Below, one piece after another: positions 1-7,362 of a stretch of DNA of 64,000 nt (the first letter of the stretch is position 1; the number at the start of each line of letters is the position of its first letter). The DNA lies in NCBI RefSeq assembly GCF_003367245.1, contig NZ_QRGR01000002.1, forward strand, positions 40,281 through 104,280, written 5' to 3'. The position numbers were made by a program, and so were the translations under genes. This stretch comes from Pontibacter diazotrophicus. Its GTDB lineage: Bacteria; Bacteroidota; Bacteroidia; Cytophagales; Hymenobacteraceae. The notes below the pieces were generated by a model. The model saw only the letters and a list, made by a program, of their open reading frames with translations, was not told the DNA's origin and did not search any database.

Positions 1-126
1 GCACCGCTGCCATCAGGAATTTCAGGCGCAGTAACAGGCACGTTGCAGGCAAAAAGTACATCCAGGCGTAAGCATATGTTTGCGGCATCGGGCTGCACCA
101 CAAAAATAAGCTGACTGTATGCTTTT

Positions 127-1302
127 CTATTTCTGGTTGTAGGGAATATAGTTCTGCCAGTACCAGGGGGTGTAGGTGTCGCCGATGGCGGTTTCGAGCA
201 GCGCTTTAAAAATACTTTCGGCGTTGTCGCTGTTGCTGAGAATGATGATGCCGGTGCCCTGCTCCGGGAAGACGATGGAGTAATGCTGGAAACCGTTGCC
301 ATGCCCTTCTTTAAAAGCTCCCGTGCCGTAAGGCGATTGCAGCAGGCCCCAGCCCAGGCCATAGCTTAAGGCAATGGCATCGTTGGCGGTGGTATCGCGC
401 GCACTCAAAGGGCCGAACTGCCTGACAGACCGGAGCCTGATTTGCGGGCTGAACATTTCCTTTGTGGTAGAAGACTTTAACAGCTTGTTCTGAAGCACCG
501 CCTGCGTGAACAGGGTATAATCATCAAGCGTGGTTTCGAGGGTGCTGGCGGACCTGGCCTCGTTGTCCTTGTCCTTCGGGTAAAGCTCCCCCTTTGCATT
601 ATGCCCCACCACATAATCCGCATCGAACTGCGGTTGCCAGGTATAAGAAGATTGCTTCATGCCCAAAGGCGTAAAAACCTTTTCCTGCATGAGTGCCTCC
701 AGTTCTTTGCCCGTCATCTTTTCGAGCACCACCTGCAGGTACACCATCCCCTCCCCTGAATAAAGATACTTTGTGCCGGGGCTATGCTTTACTTTTATTT
801 TCTGGTCTTCCTCGAACCACCTCCAGTTGGGGAATCCGCTTGTATGCGCCAGGCACATTCTGGCGGTTATGTCTTGATAGAGCGTGTCATGTGCCAGATC
901 ACGGAAGTCGTCGTGCCATTTTTTGGTGGGGGTATAGGTGTAAATGGATTTGGGCAGATAGTCCTGCAGGGGCTTGTCCAGGTCCAGCACTCCCTCCTCT
1001 ACCAATTTCATCACAAGCACCGCAAACACCGCCTTGCTCAGCGAAGCGCCATAAAAGTTAGTGCTGGTCTTTATCGGCTCCTTTGTATCGAGGCGCTTAT
1101 AGCCAAAGGTCTTTTTATAGACCGGCTCCTGCTTATTGAATACAGTTATCGCCAATCCGTGAACATCAGCAGCATCCACCAGCGCCTGTATCTTCTGGTC
1201 TAAGGCTGTAGCGGTTATTTTACTTCCGTCAAGTTTGGTGATGGTTTGAGCGTGGGTGGTGAGGGGAAGAACAGCAAGAAGAAGGAAGTACAGTTTTTTC
1301 AT
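127..1302 (-). CDS. Secreted beta-lactamase-family serine hydrolase (class C / PBP-like)
   Basis: This is a serine hydrolase of the beta-lactamase/transpeptidase fold (Pfam Beta-lactamase). The catalytic SxxK motif is SLSK at residues 87-90, the second motif is YSG at 181-183, and an HGNG near the C-terminus stands where class C enzymes have KTG/HxG. I start the gene at the ATG at 1302 because it opens a signal peptide (MKKLYFLLLAVLPLTTHAQ); the longer upstream reading adds 25 residues that do not look like coding sequence. The mature protein should be exported to the periplasm. Family members include esterases, D-aminopeptidases and PBP4-like proteins, so true beta-lactamase activity is not implied. 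A decayed copy of its 5' end lies upstream at 2556-2736. Family call is firm, substrate unknown. Confidence 0.9.
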   Translation of the reverse strand: MKKLYFLLLAVLPLTTHAQTITKLDGSKITATALDQKIQALVDAADVHGLAITVFNKQEPVYKKTFGYKRLDTKEPIKTSTNFYGASLSKAVFAVLVMKLVEEGVLDLDKPLQDYLPKSIYTYTPTKKWHDDFRDLAHDTLYQDITARMCLAHTSGFPNWRWFEEDQKIKVKHSPGTKYLYSGEGMVYLQVVLEKMTGKELEALMQEKVFTPLGMKQSSYTWQPQFDADYVVGHNAKGELYPKDKDNEARSASTLETTLDDYTLFTQAVLQNKLLKSSTTKEMFSPQIRLRSVRQFGPLSARDTTANDAIALSYGLGWGLLQSPYGTGAFKEGHGNGFQHYSIVFPEQGTGIIILSNSDNAESIFKALLETAIGDTYTPWYWQNYIPYNQK

Positions 1303-1488
1303 AGTAGCAGGGAATAAAGCAGCAAGCATACTTAAACTTATAACACATGCTCCTTCAATACAAAGAATAACAGGCAATTACCTGAGGCTTCCCAGCGCCA
1401 AGGTTTTCTGCGACAGTATCATATTCCTTGTTTCAAGGCTACGCCTGTTGTGCGAAAAGGCTGTTACCTGTCCGCATGAACAATTGCG

Positions 1489-2382
1489 CTATTTGTTTTC
1501 TTTTGCAGGGGTCCGAACCTCAATCTGACCATCTCTTACCCGTACTTCAAACCGGGGCTGCGGCTCTGTTGCCGGGCCATGTACCACGCTGCCGTCTTCC
1601 AAAGAAAAAACAGACCCGTGCCACGGACAGCGCACGCGGCCATCGTCAAGCAGATCACCTTCTGAGAGGGGGCCGCCAAGGTGCGAGCACGTATGGGCCA
1701 GGGCAAATATCTTCCCGTTCTTTCGGGCAAGAAGCACGGGAACTTCTCCGGCTTTGACACAGCGCATGGAGTTTTCGGCTAATTCATTTTCCGGTAAAAC
1801 AGAGACAAAATCTTCCGGATATTCTGCAGCCGTAGCCGTGTGATCTACACCTAACTGCTTGCCGAACACAAGGTGCCCTCCCAGGTAGGCACCGAAACTC
1901 ACCACCCCATACCCCAGCATAGACAGGCCAATAGCAGTTCCGCGGGTATTTTTGCGCCGGCGGAGCAACAGCGATGTGACGTAAAGAGCGGCCGCACCTG
2001 CATTCAGCATACCATGCATCATCCCGATTTTCCGCCTTTCCTTCGTCGTGCCGGTCCAGTCGGTAAGGCCTGTTACTGCCGCGCCAACTGCTCCAACCAG
2101 ACCAACTGCCACAGCGGCGTCGGCACCTGGGGCATATTTTTTCTTCCCCATGAGCTCCATGGTGTCCAGCACGGCAGCCGTCGTCCATGATCCGATGGGA
2201 ACATCGGTTAGAGCAGGATGCAAGGGGTGGCCAAGCCAGGTACCGTGCAGCGCATCCTTCACCTGCTGACCGGCTTCACCGCCTGCTTCAAAAGCATTGA
2301 CAACCGCAGGATGTATAGCGTCTCCTGCCGTTTTAAGCCACTCCTGTTTTTCAATGGCATCAATAATTGTGTTCTGCCCCAT
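1489..2382 (-). CDS. DUF2231 membrane protein fused to a C-terminal Rieske [2Fe-2S] domain
   Basis: The N-terminal two thirds match the DUF2231 membrane family, shown by the stretch HPLHPALTDVPIG followed by several hydrophobic helices. The C-terminal ~100 residues are a Rieske iron-sulfur domain with both cluster-binding boxes: CSH in THTCSHLGGPL and CPWH in VRCPWHGSVF. It is likely an inner-membrane redox protein passing electrons through the Rieske cluster; the partner is not visible here. I start at the ATG at 2382 (MGQNT); the open frame continues upstream to a TTG but those 15 residues look untranslated. It is a single gene with no operon partner, in the same direction as the hydrolase downstream. 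Confidence 0.88.
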   Translation of the reverse strand: MGQNTIIDAIEKQEWLKTAGDAIHPAVVNAFEAGGEAGQQVKDALHGTWLGHPLHPALTDVPIGSWTTAAVLDTMELMGKKKYAPGADAAVAVGLVGAVGAAVTGLTDWTGTTKERRKIGMMHGMLNAGAAALYVTSLLLRRRKNTRGTAIGLSMLGYGVVSFGAYLGGHLVFGKQLGVDHTATAAEYPEDFVSVLPENELAENSMRCVKAGEVPVLLARKNGKIFALAHTCSHLGGPLSEGDLLDDGRVRCPWHGSVFSLEDGSVVHGPATEPQPRFEVRVRDGQIEVRTPAKENK

Positions 2383-2555
2383 TTGCTTTATCTCATTAGT
2401 ATTTGGATTATAAGGTTGTGAACGCAAACAGAGGCAGGAGGTTTAGCATACTACCTCGTAAGTTCCTGAGACTTCGGTTTTTGTAATTTCGCGCTCTGCA
2501 GGTATCCAGAGAGGTGTCAGGGAATAATGTCGTGGCGTTTATAATTAAAGTTCTT

Positions 2556-2736
2556 TTAATATACCGGCTCCTGATTATTGAAAACCGTGATGTACATCCG
2601 CGGCATCCATCTGCGACTGTATCTTCTGGTCTAAGGCAGCAGCGGTTATGTTGCCTCCGTCATGTCTGGAGATAGTCTGGGAATGAGAGGAGAAATGGAA
2701 TTATGCCAGGAGGAGGAAGCAAGAGAGGTTCTTCAT
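2556..2736 (-). pseudogene. Decayed 5' fragment of a beta-lactamase-family gene
   Basis: Read on the minus strand from 2736 this matches the first ~60 codons of the hydrolase at 127-1302: a signal peptide start MKNLSCFLLLA, then TIS, then ITAAALDQKIQ (intact gene ITATALDQKIQ), DAADVH, and in another frame ITVFNNQEPVY (intact gene ITVFNKQEPVY). The copy has an in-frame TAA right after the signal peptide and a small deletion that shifts frame after DAADVH, and it stops matching near 2556. It is the remnant of a tandem duplication or of a partly deleted paralogue, and makes no product. Confidence 0.85.
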
Positions 2737-2825
2737 AATTTCATTAGTAGGTGCTGGAGGTGTTAAAGGCTTAGTAGGTTGTAAACTTAAAAGCTAGGCT
2801 CACATATTTTATATATTCAAGTTTG

Positions 2826-2833
2826 TATATTTG
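2826..2833 (+). promoter_or_regulatory. Putative -7 promoter element of the HNH-helicase operon
   Basis: TATATTTG is an exact match to the Bacteroidota -7 consensus TAnnTTTG, 65 bases before the HNH start codon. No clear -33 TTTG is seen at the usual distance. It would start transcription near 2840, at the foot of the hairpin described next. Confidence 0.5.
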
Positions 2834-2838
2834 AGAAT

Positions 2839-2877
2839 CACCTTAGAAAGTCAAGTAATCATCAAGGTGTTTTTTTT
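2839..2877 (+). promoter_or_regulatory. Terminator-like hairpin in the 5' leader of the HNH-helicase operon
   Basis: CACCTT (2839-2844) pairs with AAGGTG (2864-2869) and is followed at once by eight T residues. It lies between the putative promoter and the HNH start codon at 2898. It could attenuate the operon, or be the terminator of an older upstream gene. The stem is only six pairs with a 19-base loop. Confidence 0.4.
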
Positions 2878-2897
2878 GCTTATTTATGTAAAAAAGA

Positions 2898-3848
2898 ATG
2901 GCTTCTAATCCTTCTGCACTTAATACCTATTTAAAGAAGTTTACCAGACTGCGTCAGGGCGTTACCAAGTATGGGAAAGCACCTCATAAACCTGTACTGT
3001 TGCTTTCTTTTATTGAGCTATTTGAGAAAAGAGAAATCACAGACAACATGGTGTACATTTCACCAGAACTGGTGGCGCTGTTTAAAGAAACCTTTGCACT
3101 TTTGGTAAGGACGGCGCATACTTCCGATTTCTCACTACCGTTTTACCACTTAACTGCTGAAGGTTTCTGGACTGTAAGAACAAAAGTAGGAACAGCTTTG
3201 AATGTGCATATTAAAAGCATTAATACTCTGAACGAAGTTGTTGACTACGGCTGCTTTGCCGATGATCTTTATAGTTTACTGACCAACACGGAGAGCCGGA
3301 ACATACTAAAGACAGTGCTCTTAGATCATTATTTCCCTAATACAAAATCAGAATATCTGAAGACGAAGCAAGGCGGTTATATACAAAATTTACAGAGCTA
3401 CCTGCTTAACGAAAGCCCTGCAGGCTATGCTTTGGCATTAACCGATACAGACGAAGAAGAGCTGTTTATTCGTGGTGGCTTATTTAAAAAATTGGTACCA
3501 CAAGTATACAATCATACTTGTTGCATTTCAGGTATGCGTCTGGTTTCCAATCACGGCTTTTCAATGATCGATGCTTGCCACATTGTACCTTTTAGCTTAA
3601 GTAAAGACGATAAGATAAACAACGGTTTGGCTCTTTGCCCTAACCTGCACCGCGCTTTTGATCGGGGGCTTATCTCTGTTGATGAAAGACTAACTGTGCT
3701 GGTTTCTGATGCAATAGCTGAAGATACTACAAATAACTATGCACTTCGACACCTAAAAAGGAAACCATTGACTTTACCTTTTGGAGCAAAGCACTATCCA
3801 GAGGCTGGTAATCTGGCGTGGCATCGCCAGCATGTTTTTAAAGGCTAA
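2898..3848 (+). CDS. HNH endonuclease, probable DNA defence effector
   Basis: The C-terminal third carries an HNH nuclease fold: a CCISG turn, then DACHIVPFS, then the NNGLALCPNLHRAFDRG stretch, which supplies the central Asn and the final His (H-N-H pattern). The N-terminal ~190 residues resemble the helical part of putative restriction endonucleases of this family (start: LKKFTRLRQGVTKYGKAPHKPVLLLS). It should cut double-stranded DNA, perhaps modified or foreign DNA. A 43-base gap separates it from the helicase-nuclease downstream, so the two are likely co-transcribed. Both genes are visibly richer in A+T than their flanks, which suggests transfer. Nuclease fold is firm, biological role inferred. 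Confidence 0.85.
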   Translation: MASNPSALNTYLKKFTRLRQGVTKYGKAPHKPVLLLSFIELFEKREITDNMVYISPELVALFKETFALLVRTAHTSDFSLPFYHLTAEGFWTVRTKVGTALNVHIKSINTLNEVVDYGCFADDLYSLLTNTESRNILKTVLLDHYFPNTKSEYLKTKQGGYIQNLQSYLLNESPAGYALALTDTDEEELFIRGGLFKKLVPQVYNHTCCISGMRLVSNHGFSMIDACHIVPFSLSKDDKINNGLALCPNLHRAFDRGLISVDERLTVLVSDAIAEDTTNNYALRHLKRKPLTLPFGAKHYPEAGNLAWHRQHVFKG

Positions 3849-3891
3849 ATCATTCCCCATTTTATTTTGATTTACTATACTTCCACAAAGG

Positions 3892-6800
3892 ATGCTTAAA
3901 GAAGGAATTTACGAACAGCTAATTACCTCTTCGCTAAAGAACAAAATCGAAAGCTTATCATCAGAGAAGTTTTTTATAGCTCAGGCTCAAATTGATAAAG
4001 AAGAAGCAGCTAAGATACTGTCTGAGTACTTGATCTGTCTAATACAACTTGCTTTAAGGGAGTTAAAAAAGGAAGATATTAAAAAGCAGGTAAAATTCTG
4101 CAATGAGATCATTCAGTTTGTAGATGAAAAGATAAACCTAGATGCTAGTGATAGCTTGATATATTTTGAAGAACAAATTCTGACAGCTGTACTTGCCAAA
4201 ATAGGTAAAAAAGACAAGCAACTGTTAGAAGACCTGAATCGCAAGATTCCCCAAACTGGCTTATCAGTTAGTAACCTATTTACAGGAAGTAACTCCGATA
4301 TCTCTATTGATACAGAAATCGAGCGTGACATTTTATCTGCTGATAAGATCTATTGGATAGTCTCCTTTATAAGATGGTCTGGACTGCGAATATTTGAGCG
4401 AGCTTTAAAAGAGTTTACAGCGCGTGAAGGCGCCGAACTTCGCATTATCACGACTTCGTATATGGGAGCTACAGAGGCAAGAGCTTTGGATTTCTTATCG
4501 AGGCTTCCAAATACGAACATCAAGATTTCCTATCAAACAAAGATTGAACGACTCCATGCGAAGGCTTATATCTTCGAAAGAAACACTGCATTTAATACCG
4601 CTTTTATCGGTTCCTCTAATCTTTCTAAATCAGCTTTAACAAAAGGACTGGAGTGGAATTTAAGAGTAACCAGCCAGGAGAATCCGCACATTATAGAAAA
4701 GGCTAAAGCTACATTCGACCATTACTGGAACAGCATCGATTTCGAAGACTTTACTATCGGTGGTATAACTAAATTCAAGGAAGCCATACAGCAGGAAAAG
4801 CAAAGAGATAATGTAGTTTCGTTAACCGATTATTTTAAGATAACTCCCTTCCCTTTTCAGAAGGAAGTACTGGAAAAGCTGAAGGTGGAAAGGGAGTTAT
4901 ACAGCAACTATAGAAACCTTATTGTTGCTGCTACAGGTACAGGCAAAACGATTATCTCAGCCTTCGATTACCAACGGTTTTTCCTGTCACAAAAAGGCAA
5001 AGCAAACCTGCTGTTTATAGCGCACAGAAAAGAAATTTTAGAGCAGGCCGTTGTTTCTTTTAGAGCCGTACTCGGTGCTGGGTATAACGACTTCGGCCAA
5101 CTGTGGGTAGGGAACCATACGCCACAAGATGGTGACTTAAAGCATCTCTTTGTCTCCATACAAACTTTCAATTCTCAAAAGGAGTTCTTTAGAGAAAGGT
5201 TCTCAGCAGACTACTATGATTTCATTGTAATAGACGAAGCGCACCACAGTCAAGCTGATACCTATCGTATTATCTTTGATCTGTTTTTGCCTAAGATCTT
5301 ACTTGGACTAACTGCTACACCGGAACGAATGGACGGCAAAAGTTTGCTGCCAGATTTCAACGATAAAATTTCTGCGGAAATCAGGTTAGCAGATGCGCTT
5401 ACTTTAAAACTGCTCAGCCCGTTTCAGTACTTCTGTATTTCAGATAATAGCGTCGATCTGAGAAAAGTTAAGTGGGAAGCGGGAAAGTATAACACCACTG
5501 ACTTAACACATATCTTGTCGAGCAGGCAACGAGTAGCTTTAGTTATAGATGCCGTAGAGCATTACCTGACAGATCCCTTTGAATCGAAAACACTTTGCTT
5601 CTGTACCTCAAAAGCGCACGCACAATTTATGAGCGAAGCATTTATTAGGGCTGGCTATAGAGCGGTTTCTTTAGTTAGCGGTAATGGCAACGACTCGGAA
5701 AGAGCTACTATTCGGCAGCGACTCATTAAAGGTGAGATCAACTTCGTTTTTGTGGTTGACATATTTAATGAAGGGGTAGATATTCCTGAAATTGACACGA
5801 TTTTATTTTTACGGCCTACAGAAAGTTTAACTGTATTCCTGCAGCAGTTGGGCCGTGGACTCAGGATTTCGGAAGGCAAAGAATGTTTAACGGTTTTGGA
5901 CTTTGTGAGCCAGGCACATGAGCGGTATAATTTTGCTGATAAGTTTAGAGCGTTAGCAGGTAAATCGAGGTTTAATATTCAAAAAGAAATCGAAAACAAC
6001 TTCCCTCATTTACCTCCGGGCTGTAATATCCGAATGGAAAAGCAAGCCAAGAACTATATTTTGGATAACATAAAAAATGCTATTTTCAATATCAGGAGAT
6101 TACGAAGTGAAGTTATCAGCTTTCAGCATCATACACACCAGGAATTGACACTTGCTAATTTCCTAACATATCATCATCTGGATATCCGCTCAATTTATAA
6201 ATACAGTACATGGTCTGAATTAAAGCAGGATGCTGGACTGCTAAATGACGAAACACAGGAGCATCACAGCCAGCTAGCTAAAGGATTAAAGAGGCTGGTT
6301 CAAATTGACTCTCCCTCCTATTTACAATTCATCGCTAATCTTATAGACAAAGGTTTTTACTTCGCTAGCACCGATGCGCTTGATAAACAATTTGCTTTAA
6401 TGTTTTATTATGACATTTGGCAAAAGGGCATTGGGGAATATGGTTTTGCAAGTATAGAAGAAGGGCTGCGGGAGATAGCGAGATACCCGGTGCTTAAGAA
6501 TGAGCTACAAGAGATTGTCGCTTACTTGAGAGGTCATCTAACCCATACTACCAAAGCAATTGATTTAGACTATCCGGTAGCGATGGAAGTACATGCTCGC
6601 TATTCGAGAGATGAAATATTGTGCGCCTTTGGCAAAACTACTCCTGAAAGAGCATTTCCATCTCAGGAAGGCGTTATTAATATTTCTGATCTAAATACAG
6701 AATTACTGCTAGTTACCTTGAATAAATCAGATAAAGATTTTTCCCCGAGCACGCAGTATGAAGACTATGCCATTAACGAAAAAATATTCCATTGGCAGTC

Positions 6801-7053
6801 ACAAAACAAAACAGCTCCTGAAAGCCCAGTAGGTATCTCCTACATCAAACACAAGGAGTACAAGAAGAATCTACTTCTATTTGTTAGAGAAGAGAAAAAG
6901 GATGCTTATGGATTTACTAGTCCTTACTACTTTTTAGGCCCAGTAGAGTATCTTTCTCATAGTGGATCAAGACCTATGAATATTAATTGGGAATTACATG
7001 AGCCTATGCCTGCTTTCTTATGGAAAGGAGCAGCTAAAATGGCTGTAGGTTAA
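3892..7053 (+). CDS. PLD-like nuclease / SF2 DEAH helicase / DUF3427 fusion protein
   Basis: Three parts are visible in 1053 residues. Residues ~135-300 form a phospholipase D-like nuclease domain with HAKAY near 221 and GSSN near 240 (the HxK and GSxN of COG3886-type nucleases; the motif Asp is replaced by Glu). Residues ~315-670 are a superfamily 2 helicase: GTGKT near 350, DEAHH near 447, LTATPERMDG, and QQLGRGLR near 650. The C-terminus is DUF3427, ending with the family signature PYYFLGPVEYLSHSGSRP. An ATP-driven helicase joined to a nuclease, next to an HNH endonuclease, fits a restriction-like defence system. Start ATG 3892 follows AAAGG. No methyltransferase, which a classical restriction system would need, is adjacent. 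Confidence 0.88.
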   Translation: MLKEGIYEQLITSSLKNKIESLSSEKFFIAQAQIDKEEAAKILSEYLICLIQLALRELKKEDIKKQVKFCNEIIQFVDEKINLDASDSLIYFEEQILTAVLAKIGKKDKQLLEDLNRKIPQTGLSVSNLFTGSNSDISIDTEIERDILSADKIYWIVSFIRWSGLRIFERALKEFTAREGAELRIITTSYMGATEARALDFLSRLPNTNIKISYQTKIERLHAKAYIFERNTAFNTAFIGSSNLSKSALTKGLEWNLRVTSQENPHIIEKAKATFDHYWNSIDFEDFTIGGITKFKEAIQQEKQRDNVVSLTDYFKITPFPFQKEVLEKLKVERELYSNYRNLIVAATGTGKTIISAFDYQRFFLSQKGKANLLFIAHRKEILEQAVVSFRAVLGAGYNDFGQLWVGNHTPQDGDLKHLFVSIQTFNSQKEFFRERFSADYYDFIVIDEAHHSQADTYRIIFDLFLPKILLGLTATPERMDGKSLLPDFNDKISAEIRLADALTLKLLSPFQYFCISDNSVDLRKVKWEAGKYNTTDLTHILSSRQRVALVIDAVEHYLTDPFESKTLCFCTSKAHAQFMSEAFIRAGYRAVSLVSGNGNDSERATIRQRLIKGEINFVFVVDIFNEGVDIPEIDTILFLRPTESLTVFLQQLGRGLRISEGKECLTVLDFVSQAHERYNFADKFRALAGKSRFNIQKEIENNFPHLPPGCNIRMEKQAKNYILDNIKNAIFNIRRLRSEVISFQHHTHQELTLANFLTYHHLDIRSIYKYSTWSELKQDAGLLNDETQEHHSQLAKGLKRLVQIDSPSYLQFIANLIDKGFYFASTDALDKQFALMFYYDIWQKGIGEYGFASIEEGLREIARYPVLKNELQEIVAYLRGHLTHTTKAIDLDYPVAMEVHARYSRDEILCAFGKTTPERAFPSQEGVINISDLNTELLLVTLNKSDKDFSPSTQYEDYAINEKIFHWQSQNKTAPESPVGISYIKHKEYKKNLLLFVREEKKDAYGFTSPYYFLGPVEYLSHSGSRPMNINWELHEPMPAFLWKGAAKMAVG

Positions 7054-7302
7054 TTTTATTAAAAACAATGCAATGGTTTAGGTGCAAACGAATGGTTACT
7101 ACAGCACCATGGGAAATCTATCCAGCCACCGTAAAAGAAATTCTTCTATCCTGATCCGGAATTCACTATCTGGCATGTGAACGAAGTCTTCAAGGGCGGC
7201 TATAGAGATTTATAAATCTTCTTATTCGGTGAGCCTCACTTAGCTTAATGACAAATACGGTTGACTTAAGTACCTGATCTACTTCCTGCATTAGAACGTT
7301 TT
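7054..7302. other. Intergenic stretch, nothing recognised
   Basis: About 250 bases between the helicase stop and the terminator. Short reading frames here have no recognisable product. It may be gene debris at the right edge of the island but I cannot identify it. Confidence 0.3.
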
Positions 7303-7346
7303 AAAACACAAAAGCCGCTTCACAGATGAAGCGGCTTTTGTGTTTT
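7303..7346. terminator. Bidirectional rho-independent terminator
   Basis: An almost perfect hairpin: AAAACACAAAAGCCGCTTCA pairs with TGAAGCGGCTTTTGTGTTTT. It sits between the convergent helicase (+) and S9 peptidase (-) genes and gives T-rich tails both ways. Confidence 0.9.
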
Positions 7347-7362
7347 AAATAAAAATTAGGAG

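Noticed and set aside
2898..7053. Known Septu, Hachiman or DISARM system
   Set aside because: The companion genes or signature domains of those systems (PtuA ATPase, HamA, DrmA/B) are absent.
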